From Hysterangium stoloniferum (taxonomy: Eukaryota; Basidiomycota; Agaricomycetes; Hysterangiales; Hysterangiaceae): a DNA stretch of 64,000 bases. The stretch spans positions 434,001 through 498,000 of the forward strand of contig WHVD01000010.1 in NCBI GenBank assembly GCA_015178975.1, read 5' to 3'. Below are positions 24,076 to 34,343 of this stretch, piece by piece. Numbering within the stretch: position 1 is the stretch's first letter; each line of letters starts with the position of its first letter. Below the pieces are notes generated by a model that worked only from the letters and a program-made list of their open reading frames with translations, had not been told where the DNA came from and did no database searches. The translations under genes and the position numbers were made by a program.

Positions 24076-24420
24076 GTCCTAATACTACGATACATGAGTG
24101 GCATATATACAGAAATCCAGCACTTATCCAAATGAAAACAGAACGAAGGAAAGTATTAATGGAGAAGACAAAACTACATATAAAGTGACGTGAAAATGGA
24201 GACCGATAGACAGAACATTATAAATATGGATGTAGACTACTACAGGGGCAGAAAAGGCATAAACTGGTTGTATGGGATAAGGGGGCAGACGGAAATACCA
24301 ATTGGGAACAATGAAGGTGCTTAATGGGGTTAATCGGGATACCAATGGTTTGTGAGCGATTGGAGTTTTGCATGAGGTCTGATTAGGTCTGATGATGTGC
24401 CAAGTGCATGGGTTGTAACA
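23752..24420 (-). repeat. G6 5' LTR (family L6)
   Basis: 669 bp, plus reading TGTTAAGAACAG...GGTTGTAACA. The LTR-end hairpin motif is at 23806-23837. On the left it abuts the G6 leader and gag; on the right it abuts G8 pol at GGTGGAAGCTGG, so G6 landed in G8. Other L6 pieces: about 56332-56532 and 63896-64000. Confidence 0.85.
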
Positions 24421-26337
24421 GGTGGAAGCTGGTCAGCTTTTCACTTACTAAAAATATCTGCAAAGTCATGATATTTCTCCAGGACATCTTCGAGGTCAGT
24501 GATGTGCTTGGATTCCAGAATTGCAAAACATCCAGTTGCTTCATCAACTTTCAAATTGATCATGAATACCTGAGATCCATCAAATTTTGTAGTGCTAATG
24601 AAAGCTGCTGCATAAATAAGGGAAATGGATGGGATTACTGTGGGTTCCAGGGAAGCCGAGGGTGCCACAGAGGCCACAGGTGCTGAAATGGCTGGGGACG
24701 ATACAGTTATATATACCAGGTGCCACAGGTGTCCAGAAAGTAATACTGCCTGATACTCAGTCAATCAACAGATTGTGTCAGGTAAGCCAGTTATGTCCTA
24801 GGATGACCAAGCAACTTGAGTCCAACTGCATCACATAGAAAGTGACTGTCTGTAATGTTCCACATGGGAACTGGATAGGTAAGTCACAAGCTTGGGTAAT
24901 AATTGAATTGCTTGTACCATCAAAAAGTCGGAGTCTGACCAGGTTTATTGAATAGGTTGACAACAAATTTTTCCAGGTGAATTCAATATCTATAAAACAA
25001 TGGGTCGAGCTGGAATCCAAAAGAGCAGAAAAAACAGAGTGCAGGATCATATCACAGGTAAATTTTATAAATAATGAGTCAGAGTTCAAAAGAGTGGATG
25101 TATTAAGACAGGTGCACTCATGAATGCATGGAGAGTTAATGCAACCCTCAATCTGCATGGAGTCTAGAGGGTTGCTTACTCTTTTTTTGGATTGGGAGCC
25201 AGTTTCTCCTTTGACAGGGATTTTGTGGAGGAAGTATTGGCTGCACAACCTTTGGCAGAGTTAGCTTTTGCTATCAGGCATTCTGGGATGTGATGACTGG
25301 GTTTTCTGCACAAAAGACAGAGGTTGTTGTCCATACAGCACTGTCTTTCTTGTGGGGTTAATTTACCATTGGGTCCAAGTTTGCCTGTAAGGTCAGGCTT
25401 TCCAGTGGATTTCCTGGATTGCTGACCTTTGTTGGTATTGCCAGAGTTGTTGTTGTTGGTTTTGTCCATGGGTGTCTTGCAGGCAACTTCCATTTTTTAA
25501 CATTTCCAATAATGTGCATCTGCATTTTGAGCTTTGAGGTGCATCTGGGAAAGTGTCTTGGGTTTACCATCCTCACCTTTTGACACTTCATCCTTGAGGT
25601 GGGAGGGCAAACCAGAGTAAAACTGATGACAGAGTGTGGAATTGCCCCATTGACAATGTGCAGCAAGATTATTGAAGTGTCTGTGATGTGCTGGTTGTCC
25701 TTCATGTGAAGGTTGGTGAGGCTATTCTCAGCTTCTCTGGTTGGGCCATACAGGCCAAAGTTTATTTCTAATTCTTCAACAAACACATTCCAATCATCAA
25801 GCCAAATCAGCTCTTCCTTGATAAGTCTGCTAAATGCCAGTTCAAACCATTTCAATGTGGATCCCAAGAGGTAAGAGAGTTGGGAGTCCATGGAGAATAC
25901 GGCAGGTTGATCATGGAAGTTGAAGCAACATTGCATGAGGAAGGTGGAGAGTTTGTTGGGATTGGAACCCATGAAGGGTTCCAGAGCATTGACCTTTGAC
26001 CACAGAGGTTCCTGTTCTTTCTTCTTTCATTCTTCAAGCAGGTGAGTCATGAATTTATTTATTGTACCTGCTAAAAATTCAGAAGTAGGGTCCTCAGCAC
26101 ATGGTCATTCCATAGTTGGAAGGTTTTTGACACCTTTGCCCTTATTGGGGGCCACAGACTCTTCCTCAAGCATCCAGATTCTCTGGTATTTCTACAAAGT
26201 GGGATTCATCTGTGGTGTCTGGGTTATGTCTGGATGTCTGGCTGGTATACAAAATGAGTGGTGACCAAAGGGTAGTGGGCTCTGGTTGCTCAGATGGTTT
26301 CTTTCTTGGTGGCATGATTGAGACAATCTGTGAGATT

Positions 26338-26549
26338 TGATCAGAAAATACTGTTAAGTGTGGGGCTCATGGGTGGGTCACCAGGGGAAACCTGCAGAAG
26401 TTCTGGGAAAGGACTCAGCTTCAGCTTATATGGTGTGTATTTTCAGATCACATTGTCCAACTTCAAACAGGAGCAGATGGGAAACCCATGGGTTCCGAGA
26501 ATATACAAGGTACAAGAAACAAATAGAAACTAAGTTGATTTTCTGATCA
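26338..26549 (-). promoter_or_regulatory. G8 self-primer pair
   Basis: Minus-strand LTR sequence TGATCAGAAAAT (complement of 26538-26549) lies 27 bases after CTATATAG (26576-26583). Its exact 12-base complement is two bases inside the LTR (complement of 26338-26349). It differs from the G1 pair at the 5' end on both arms together. Confidence 0.72.
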
Positions 26550-26776
26550 GATCCTATGTACAATTAGCTACTGGACTATATAGACTAGTAGATTATTGTA
26601 CTACTAACTTAGACATACAAAAAGACATATCAAGAGTACAATAACACAATAAACCAGATGTCAAACAAATAGGGAAACATGGTGGTAACTGAACCAGATG
26701 ACAAATGGGCAAAGACAGATTGGGAACAAGGGGATCCAGAATGTCCAGGTGGGGTCTGGTGCATTGTTCATACAAT

Positions 26777-28002
26777 TGTTAAGTGCCGTGTTGGAACTTA
26801 TTCCAGAACTATCGGAAAGTCACTGGGAAGTCGGGAACTATCGGATAGGGTCAGGACGTCAGCTTCAGCTTATGTGCTGCACCTCTATGCAAACACTCAG
26901 AAGTCCTTAATTTCAAAAGCAAGACTTACAACTGGAAGATACGGATATTCAGAGTTCCAAAGAGTTCCGAATATCAAGCATACAGAAAGACAGAAGAGGG
27001 AATAAGAAACTAAGTTGATATCAGATCTAAGGAGGTTGTCTGTAATCATTATAATATCAAATGTTTACTAATAAAAGCAAAATTGCTACAAAACCCCATC
27101 TTTAAATAGCAGTATCTATTCTGAGACTACTACAGTATATTGTTAGCCACCAATCATAAGAAACAATTCTCCATATTACATCCTAAACAATTCAGAATCA
27201 ATTAATAGAACCTGTTGTATATAGTTTTCCAATTTATGTAAATACTTGCTAATACTTTTGTTGTTAATTTGTCTTTTAAAAACTAAACTGTAGTTATTTC
27301 CTAGTAAAATATATGAGATGTCATTGGAAATTTTTCATCCTATGGCCTTCTTTATTAAGTGAAGCCACCTATATATTCCAGGTATGTTGAATCAAGTAGA
27401 AATCTGTTCAGATTGACAGATCTATTCCGAAGTAATATATATGTATTTAGAGGTGCCAATGATATACATATGCATGGAATGGACTATCTAAAGGTATCTA
27501 TTTTTTAAAAGTATTAGTGTTTTAAACTACTAATTTTTTTTATTGTTTACTCGTGTCCAGAAAGATTCTTTAGTTTGTAATGTACAAGAGAGTTTAAAAC
27601 TTTTTGAAATTTTTAAAAACCAAATTATGTTTGACACATCCCAGATGTTTAAATGACTTTTAGAGTATATTAGAATTTGGTATACTTAATAATTTTCAGA
27701 TATCCTCCTAAAGTAAAGTACAAATTTGTGGAAACTAATATAAGTCTTCTCATTATTGTACTACAAACTAAGACCACAATAAGACAGAAATGGAAGTATT
27801 CTGAAACGGGAATACAATAAGACGAATTGGGGAGACAATATTCTGAAATGGGAATATAATAAACAAATGAGTGAATAATTACCAAATGTGGAACAAGGGA
27901 AGGATATACGGAAGATACAGTAACTATGATGTTCCATAGTCAGAAGTCGGAAGTCGGAAGTCGGAAGTCAGATATTGAAACATCCAGGAACGGGTTGTAA
28001 CA
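26777..28002 (-). mobile_element. Solo LTR of family G2, interrupted by MITE X1
   Basis: Plus reading TGTTAAGTGCCG...GGTTGTAACA with a perfect ACAAT duplication (26772-26776 and 28003-28007). The other G2 copies, 42377-42920 and 56965-57508, are each 544 bp; this copy is the same length once X1 and its 3-bp duplication are set aside. A 7-base repeat (GTCGGAA, four copies, 27941-27970) is expanded here only. The LTR-end motif is at 26864-26887. Confidence 0.9.
27031..27708. mobile_element. MITE X, copy 1 (678 bp, 3-bp target duplication)
   Basis: Non-coding, AT-rich element with inverted ends GGAGGTTGTCTG and CAGATATCCTCC, flanked by TAA on both sides (27028-27030 and 27709-27711). The intact G2 copies give the empty site. 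A second copy in reverse orientation is at 36829-51698, itself split by G1. A 3-bp TAA target suggests the PIF/Harbinger group, but the GGAGG end is not diagnostic and no transposase is present. Confidence 0.8.
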
Positions 28003-28139
28003 ACAATCCAGAGTGTTCAACATGTACAGAATGGAGTCCAGGTTATCTGGGCAGTGTCTGGTGGTTAGTTCATGCAATATAGAGAGTCAAATACTTATAG
28101 GATGAGTCCCAGGTCCTGGTGGATTTTCCAGTTCTAACA

Positions 28140-29279
28140 CATCTCAATGTATGTAGTATAAAGCTCTTTTCATGTACACTGCAGTTCTTCAGTTCGAATA
28201 TCAACTTAGATTAGCCTCTCTTAGTTCTTTGCCCTTTTTTCCTTACCACTATACTCCTCAAGAGTGGTCTTCAGCAAGCTGCAACTTTGTGTTATGACCA
28301 TGTCACAACCTGATGGTCCCTGAGGTTATCGCCACTTAATCAACATTTCGAGTTATCGCTGTAGAGAGTTCAATCGGAAAGTAACCTATATGGCAATAGT
28401 TTCAAGTCACGTCACAAGCACAAATTCTTATATATACTTTGGCACTCAAGACGACTTCTACACAGCCAAATCAGTTTCATCAAACAGATGACCAAAACTC
28501 CATCATGTTCAACACTGCATCATCCTCCAAAGTAACCCTCAGTTCCTACTCAAAACTGACTCTTCACTGCCAAATAGAACTCCAGCCAATAACATCTCAT
28601 TTCTCCTCATCCTCAGACATCATTCCCAAGCCCTACCAGCCCACTCATGCTCCTCCAAGAAATACCATCATTTCCTCCGTCGACAAGGTATTCGACTCCC
28701 ATATGCTCCAGATGATCCTGCCTTCATTCGTATACAACACTATGATGGCTCCTCCGAAATCCTCCACTATCGATTTGATCGAGTGTTCCAGCAGGACTGT
28801 TCCCCACCATCATCAGGAATCTGTTACATGGCAATGTTCACTCCAATAGGAGATCACAGAGGACCCAAGTTATTCACGACCCCAGTTCCAGAGAGAAGTC
28901 AAGTAGAGCCTCGTCGAGGTCGTTGTTGATTCATGTTCCTTGCATGGTTGTGGAGCCTACTCACCACCTGGTTCTAAAATGGTGATTGATTGTGTCCCCT
29001 CCTTATACTGCAAAACTAGGAACAGGATACGTCCAATCTTGGTTCATCGATTGGTAATATTGTCAAGATTTTGAAATCAAGCATAGCATTTGAGGGTGAT
29101 GCATTATCATGGGATTCTTGAGTGTTTCTGACTCATATCATCGATGTTTCATCAGCCATCACTTCTATTACTCCATCATCCCTATTGTCTGACTCACTTC
29201 CCCTATTGTTCTATTGTGTTTCCCCATTTATCCGTATCACATGTCTGATCTCATCTTTTGTTTGTCATTCTCTTATTGT
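28140..29279. other. Non-repeat interval with one unidentified open frame
   Basis: Sequence right of the G8 LTR. The only notable frame is 28492-28929 (described separately). The right part (29100-29340) is pyrimidine-rich with several CTATTGTTC repeats, also seen in the G10 LTR at 31470-31530 in reverse, so it may be LTR-derived. Confidence 0.4.
28492..28929 (+). CDS. Unidentified open frame, possible exon
   Basis: 145 codons without a stop and without an early ATG, ending TGA at 28929. The last 80 residues have an ordinary, non-repetitive composition (IRIQHYDGSSEILHYRF, FDRVFQQDCSPPSSG, MAMFTPIGDHRGPKLF) unlike the low-complexity overlapping frames. It could be an exon of a host gene or a gene piece from an unrecognised element. 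I do not recognise the family. Confidence 0.25.
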   Translation, partial: PKLHHVQHCIILQSNPQFLLKTDSSLPNRTPANNISFLLILRHHSQALPAHSCSSKKYHHFLRRQGIRLPYAPDDPAFIRIQHYDGSSEILHYRFDRVFQQDCSPPSSGICYMAMFTPIGDHRGPKLFTTPVPERSQVEPRRGRC

Positions 29280-31650
29280 TCAGTGCAGCCTCCCCCTATT
29301 ATTGTTCACAGCTTTACTAACACTCCTATTGTGATGACTCAGAGATGACTCACACCAGGGATCTTTCAAACATATTCTGTGATAGATGTGAGTCGGTATG
29401 TCTGCAGTATCTGGTAGTCGGAGAGGAAATCGGTCTGCAAAGGCAGCTTTCATTTCAGCATCTTTCTGTTTGAGGAGTTCTTGAAAAGATAGGGTTTCGA
29501 TCCTGTTTCGAACTGCAGCCATGACAGGCCTGGTAAGAGGTACCCAGCCAGTGGGGGTTCTGATGTCCTTCCTGGAGTTTTCACACGGATAGGTTTTTTT
29601 GGGTTAATTGGTGTGGCCTTAACCTGAATCTCAAAGTGTTTTGGTACTTTGGGATTTGCAAGGTCGTAATTTACACGTTTATCGCATGCAGTGCGATTCG
29701 AGGTATCGATCACAATGTGATGTGTTGAAAGAAATGACATTCCGAGGATCAATGACACTGGTAATCCAACATTTATTTTAGCCCTAAAAACCCCTGATTG
29801 CCAAGCCCCATTTCCTGAGGTAACTTTTAATTTCACAAACTCTCTACAGCTTAAAGGCATGTCCGACAGTGAAGACAGGTTGTCTTCCTCTTTGGGGAGA
29901 GGAAATCGACGGAGACCTAGTTGTGAAACTAGGGCGTCACTAATCACTGTGGAGGGGCAGCCTATGTCAATAAGAGCACGTGTAGAGAGGGGAAAGTCGG
30001 AAATGAGGGGTCCCGTCAGCTCTACAGGTGCGTAGAGATGTGGGACCGTAAAGGGGGTGTGGGACTCAGAAGTGGAAGTGACGCACGTGTCGGTATCTTC
30101 ATCAGGGTATTCCTCGATGCTGGCCATGGCAAGACCAGCAACTGTGCGGGGTGCAGCTGTGCGGGCCATCGAAATGGTGAGTGGTTTGTATGTTATGGCA
30201 TCAGGCCAAGAGTTGTTGGTCTTCATTGGGCAGGTGTCGGAGCGATGTCCAGCATAAAAAATGCGGCAGCGTGTGCAGCCCTCATGGTCCTGCAGGAGTT
30301 TCCTTTCCTCGTCAGTCAACCTGGGAAGTTTCACACTAGTCGTTTTTGGAGTGGAGGCAGGATTCGAGGGAGGATCAGATAATCTAGAGGCTAAGTCTTT
30401 CCTTTCATTGCGACGGAGGGCTCGGGCAGTGTTGTTAGCCAATATTTGTTCTTGGACAATCTCTTGCTGTTCGCGGACACGTTCATCTCGTTCCTTTACT
30501 TCCTCTGCCCAGGATACGAGGTCTGTTGAGATGACTGGCTCTACAAGGAGATTTCGCTTGAGCGTCTTGTTAAGGTGTGCCTCTAGTTGTGTTTTCAGAG
30601 CTGTGCTTGACAATGCAAATGGTTTGGCAGCAGTATTCAGGATAGCATTGAGGTTTTCCATTTCGATTTTCCAATCAATGAACTTTCGATTGTTTTGAGG
30701 GGTCGTGAGGATCTTCTCCCTTATAAGGTGGGCCCAGTTCTTTTCGAGAGTGATGGATGCTAGTTCTTCCAAGTACTTCTCCAAGGTGAGGGCATCAATC
30801 CGCACTTGGTCCCCTTGGTACCATGCCATGAGTCTTGGCTCCATCATGGCGTCAGCAACATAGCTAACAATTTCATCTGGCTTCTTTTCTCCAAACTTCA
30901 TATATCGGCGGCAAGCAGATGACCAGGCTTGATGAACAAGGGGTGTGTATCGTCCTGCAGTGAGCATAGGACATTCCTTGAGTTTACCGACTTTGACTTC
31001 TGCTATAGGTGTGGTGGCTTCGACTTGCTGCATTCTAGTGTTGTAGATTCGAGTAGGTGTTAATAATTCCAGATGTGGGAAGTAAGTGTAGTTTCCCAAA
31101 TGTTCGGTGTCAGTGTCAGTGTCAGTATCTGATGACTGGGGTTCTGTTGGTGTGATTATTGAGGGAGATGTGCTGAGGCTGGTGTTCGCAAAGGGGTTGA
31201 CGAGGAGAGGAGGTAGTCCAAGTTGGTGTCTCCTTCTCGTCTCCGAGCGAGTAAGTAAGGGTGTGGGTGTTGACAGTAAATGAGGCACGATGGTAAGATT
31301 TTGTCGTTGTCAAAAAAAAAGTGAAAGGTTGTTGGTATCAACCTCACTTCAGTCAGTAACAGACAGGACAAGAGTTTCTCTATTGTAGATGGTAGAAGAT
31401 AGAATGTACAATCTGTTCGATGATTTCTAGTGTAAGAGTCGAGCCAATATATACCTATGGATAGAACAATAACGTTGCGAGAACAAAGGGATAGAACAAT
31501 AAGGGATAGAACAATACAAATGGACGAACAATAGAAATCAAGTTTCTGATCAAGACGGAGATGGAAAATGAAAGATCTCGATCGGGATGGAAAGACAATG
31601 GGAGAGCGATCGGAGCGGAGAGGCAATCAACGGAGTGATGGTTGTAGGCC
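29280..31650 (-). mobile_element. Ty3/Gypsy element G10, gag-protease end (fossil)
   Basis: Minus-strand element of a lineage unlike G1, G6 and G8. A long gag-protease frame (29450-31288, 612 codons) shows an N-terminal low-complexity region with a DTDTDTDT run, a capsid-like helical block and a C-x2-C-x6-H-x4-C zinc knuckle. A retropepsin region (LIDIGCPSTVISDALVSQLG) and LGMSFLSTHHIVID follow. Next to it, 29280-29522 carries the usual start of pol (FADRFPLRLPDTADIPTHIYHRI). The rest of pol is not here. A probable 5' LTR lies at 31330 to about 31650. It is broken and incomplete. Confidence 0.75.
31330..31650 (-). repeat. Probable G10 5' LTR
   Basis: Plus reading starts TGTTGGTATCAACC at 31330, about 40 bases upstream of the gag start. 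It contains several GGGATAGAACAATA repeats (31460-31530). The outer end is not fixed, because no partner LTR or target duplication was found. Confidence 0.45.
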
Positions 31651-33401
31651 AATGTAAGTGTATGTGGTAATGCGACCAGGATTACAATAGACGTGAATTA
31701 TCGCCGGCACCAAGAAGTCGTGGTCGTCGTTGGGATACGGTTTCCAATGAGAGTAGAATTGTGTCCTACAAACGAGCAGGTAAAGTGTGTAAGATAGGCT
31801 ATTGCGTGGTATACTACTCGACAGAAGGTGCGCTTTTCCGCCTCGAGCAGACCCCACTGTCGTAGTGTTGATGCCTGGTGCAAAAACGGCATTACTAACA
31901 AGGAACTTGCTAAATCCTGGGACACGCTAATTCAGCTGTTGGAATGCAGCAAATGTGCCGCATTTGGCCCAAGTTGTTTATCCAGGATTGTCCATCGTCA
32001 CAACCAGGCAAATATCGTCTTGAAGGCGATACTCTTTATGTAATACAATTTCCCAAAGTTGCAGTTAAATCGGATAGCGCAGTGTTGATATTGTACACAG
32101 TGTCAGATGCAATCAAGAATTTCCCATGCGTTGCACTCGCGACGGAGGCTTATTATACCCAGGCTGACAGAATAGACATAGTCTCTGTGTGATTCCAGGC
32201 AGCACAGTCAATATTGTATTGGCCTTCTTGCAGTGACGTGTACATTGCGACCAGGCTGTAAATCCCGTCAGATATAGTGACTTAGTCCCCAAAACCAGAG
32301 CATTCAGACTTTACTATGATGATAAAATGACAAATTCTATTGAGGATGGCCGATACTACACATGTAGTTTAACTTAGATACGAGATACCATGCTTTGCTA
32401 GGCACAATTGATACTAATGTACTATATACACTACGATACGCTCCGTTTCACAACAGATCTTTTAAGTGTATATTATTATTGTAATATAAATAAAGAATTA
32501 TTTCTTACTAATGTCCCAAAAGCTTGTGCGAGTGGCAGTGTCAGTGGTTCATTCTTTTGCAGTAATACTTGAAACTAAACCACTAAAAATCACAGTCAAT
32601 CAATATAACCAGTCTATAGTAAGCCCTGTTTTCTATTTCGTAATATTCACTGTTATTCTCTCCAATATCCACAGTTGTACGGCGTAAATTATTTAAAAAT
32701 GCCAACTCAGTCTGTGTTTGATTAACTACATGCACCTTAACAATTGCTATTCATTCTTCTTTCTGTACGCTGAATTCTTTTACGTAAAAATGAATTTGCA
32801 GGTGTAGGAGACTATAGAGAACGAACATTTAATACACACACCCACACACCCAATGAACTCAACATGACGTCACGTTAAACTTTCAAGTATTTCAAGAATC
32901 AGCTTGAACCATCCTAGTACGATTCTGACGTACTCCGTTTGAAACCCTCATTTTGTGAATGTTAACAATTTAAACGTGGGACGTATCTAGCATCTCTGAC
33001 TTCCTTTATGCGCAAACGTTGATCCTTAGAAATTGCAGCCAAGTGGGTGGCGCTAATTGCATTCTATCAAACCTTCCGAGAAAAACTGGCGACCAATTCT
33101 TTCTAGCAAGTAGCAATCATAAGCGGTCTTAATAGGTGGCTCTTATTGACTTGTAAGTGAGCAAACTTCTCGCATAGGATCATTTGATTTCAGTAAATGT
33201 AATCACTTATATCTTATCGAGATATGTTCAAAACACATTTCAAAATCCAATATTGATGAGTGGTACAAACACAGAAGAACTGAAGTACATCGCATGAGAG
33301 CTCAGCTATGATCAAACGAGGACGGAAGAGACGTGGAGATGCAATACAGCTTATAAATCCATTCGTTTCTACCACCTATTCATCCATCCTCACCCCGCCA
33401 T
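31651..33401. other. Host-like intergenic DNA, no supported gene
   Basis: Unlike the repeats on both sides, this stretch has no sequence found elsewhere in the window. Frames at 31828-32043 and 31944-32192 overlap and have no recognisable domain; the second (PGKYRLEGDTLYVIQF) reads naturally and could be an exon. Tandem CACACCCA is at about 32836. The 3' end of the lectin gene lies at the right. Confidence 0.4.
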
Positions 33402-34241
33402 CTAAATGAAGGCAATGTAAGATGCGCCAGCACTGTACAAGACAGTGTCGCTCCAGCTGTCAAGGTGCCACGTTAGCTCATTGTTGAAAACATTGTCAAA
33501 GTATGCTTTAAGGCGGAAGTTGCCGGTGTTGCCGATATCGAAGGAGTTGATGACGAAGAAGACCGCGGGAATACCGCTGAAAGTACCGTCGGGGAATGTG
33601 ACCTTGCCGGAATTCTCGAGGGCAGGCTGATTCCAAGGACGGACGTCCATCGTGTTGACGCTCCCGCTCGCGATATTCGTCTGGCCTGAGGGATACGCAA
33701 CCCAACCCGCCGTCGCGGAATACAGAATAGAGTCGGACCACGTGTCGATGTGTAAGCTAAAACCGTTGCAGTCAACATCCGTGACGAACGTCTTGCAACG
33801 CCAGTTGGAACTGTTAGACATGTCGAATTCCTTGAGGTAGCTGACGACTTTGGGGGGGGAGGGATAAGGGCAATCAAAGCAAATACGACGACAGGTCGTC
33901 GTCTGGGGTTTGTTCCAAGGGTGGTCATCCAATGTGGAGAACTGGCCGCGCTCAAACCCTTTCTTGTCGGCGGCGATTTCGAGCCAGCTGGCGCCGGCAG
34001 TGTAAAGCTTGGTATCGCTCCAAGTATCGCCGTTGGCAGTGAAGCCGGTGTTGGTAATGTTGCTCGCGGTAACCTTTACACGAACGTTGGTTGATTTGTC
34101 AATATCGACGGTGTTGAGACCGATCTGAACGGATGGTGGAGCGGAGTATGGGGTGTCGAAAGTGACTTGCTTGGCCGTCTGCTGTTTGAGATCATCCCAT
34201 GCGCGGATCTCAGTCGTGATGAATTGACCAGTGGCAGACAT
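33402..34241 (-). CDS. H-type lectin domain protein, three repeats
   Basis: Single-exon host gene of 279 residues. Three H-type lectin repeats of about 65 residues can be aligned by eye: residues about 24-90, about 117-182 and about 210-279. Each has an aromatic/proline opening (VTFDTPYSAPP, ICFDCPYPSPP, VTFPDGTFSGIP) and a central FDI/VDI/FDM. Each ends with the signature W-S-D-x(2-3)-Y-x-A (DTWSDTKLYTA, DTWSDSILYSA, DSWSDTVLYSA). The family binds sugars, often GalNAc, and includes snail agglutinin and slime-mould discoidin; fungal members occur in fruiting bodies. No signal peptide is visible, so a cytosolic or unconventionally exported lectin is likely. The start ATG is well placed 95 bases after a TTAAATA box. 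The reading frame is undamaged, which contrasts with the decayed repeats on both sides. Confidence 0.88.
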   Translation of the reverse strand: MSATGQFITTEIRAWDDLKQQTAKQVTFDTPYSAPPSVQIGLNTVDIDKSTNVRVKVTASNITNTGFTANGDTWSDTKLYTAGASWLEIAADKKGFERGQFSTLDDHPWNKPQTTTCRRICFDCPYPSPPKVVSYLKEFDMSNSSNWRCKTFVTDVDCNGFSLHIDTWSDSILYSATAGWVAYPSGQTNIASGSVNTMDVRPWNQPALENSGKVTFPDGTFSGIPAVFFVINSFDIGNTGNFRLKAYFDNVFNNELTWHLDSWSDTVLYSAGASYIAFI

Positions 34242-34336
34242 AGTGATTTAAGATGATGAAGTGAAAGTGCAAATCAAATAAGCTGTTTATCGTTCGAGGG
34301 TGTCGAATGATGTTAGTTAGGGAAGATCGGACCTGG

Positions 34337-34343
34337 TATTTAA
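34337..34343 (-). promoter_or_regulatory. TATA-like box of the lectin gene
   Basis: Minus-strand TTAAATA, about 96 bases before the lectin ATG at 34241. Position and orientation fit a core promoter, but the motif is short. Confidence 0.45.

Larger units (their letters stand above)
17525..24420 (-). mobile_element. Ty3/Gypsy element G6 (fossil)
   Basis: Minus-strand Gypsy with 5' LTR at 23752-24420. Parts leftward: gag with a capsid-like block (about 22820-23710), a basic Asn/Lys-rich segment and a C-x2-C-x4-H-x4-C knuckle (21002-21391), the protease region, reverse transcriptase (19973-20227 and around 18780-19235), RNase H (18423-18698) and then an oppositely oriented accessory ORF (17528-18360). 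No matching 3' LTR was found; the left edge is uncertain. Two later insertions lie inside: a G1-family solo LTR (19239-20046) and an L5 solo LTR (21438-22815). G6 itself lies inside G8. It is broken, with many breaks. Confidence 0.8.
24421..28139 (-). mobile_element. Ty3/Gypsy element G8, 5' part (fossil)
   Basis: 5' LTR 26352-28139 (itself interrupted), then gag from about 26310 leftward with capsid-like and zinc-knuckle (CLLCRKPSHHIPEC, 25176-25493) segments. A protease region follows with LDSSSTHCFID and LVILGHNWLT. The start of the next domain (SKHITDLEDVLEKYHDFADIF, 24441-24520) comes last, before G6 interrupts. Protein segments are close to those of G1, so the two are sister families. 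It is broken, with many breaks. The downstream half is not in view. Confidence 0.8.
26352..28139 (-). repeat. G8 5' LTR (family L8), interrupted by a G2 solo LTR
   Basis: Plus reading TGTTAAGTGTGGGG...CCAGTTCTAACA. Without the insertion at 26777-28002 it is about 560 bp. A variant of the shared LTR-end motif (GGACTCAGCTTCAGCTTATA) is at 26410-26440. No second L8 LTR is in the window. Confidence 0.8.
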
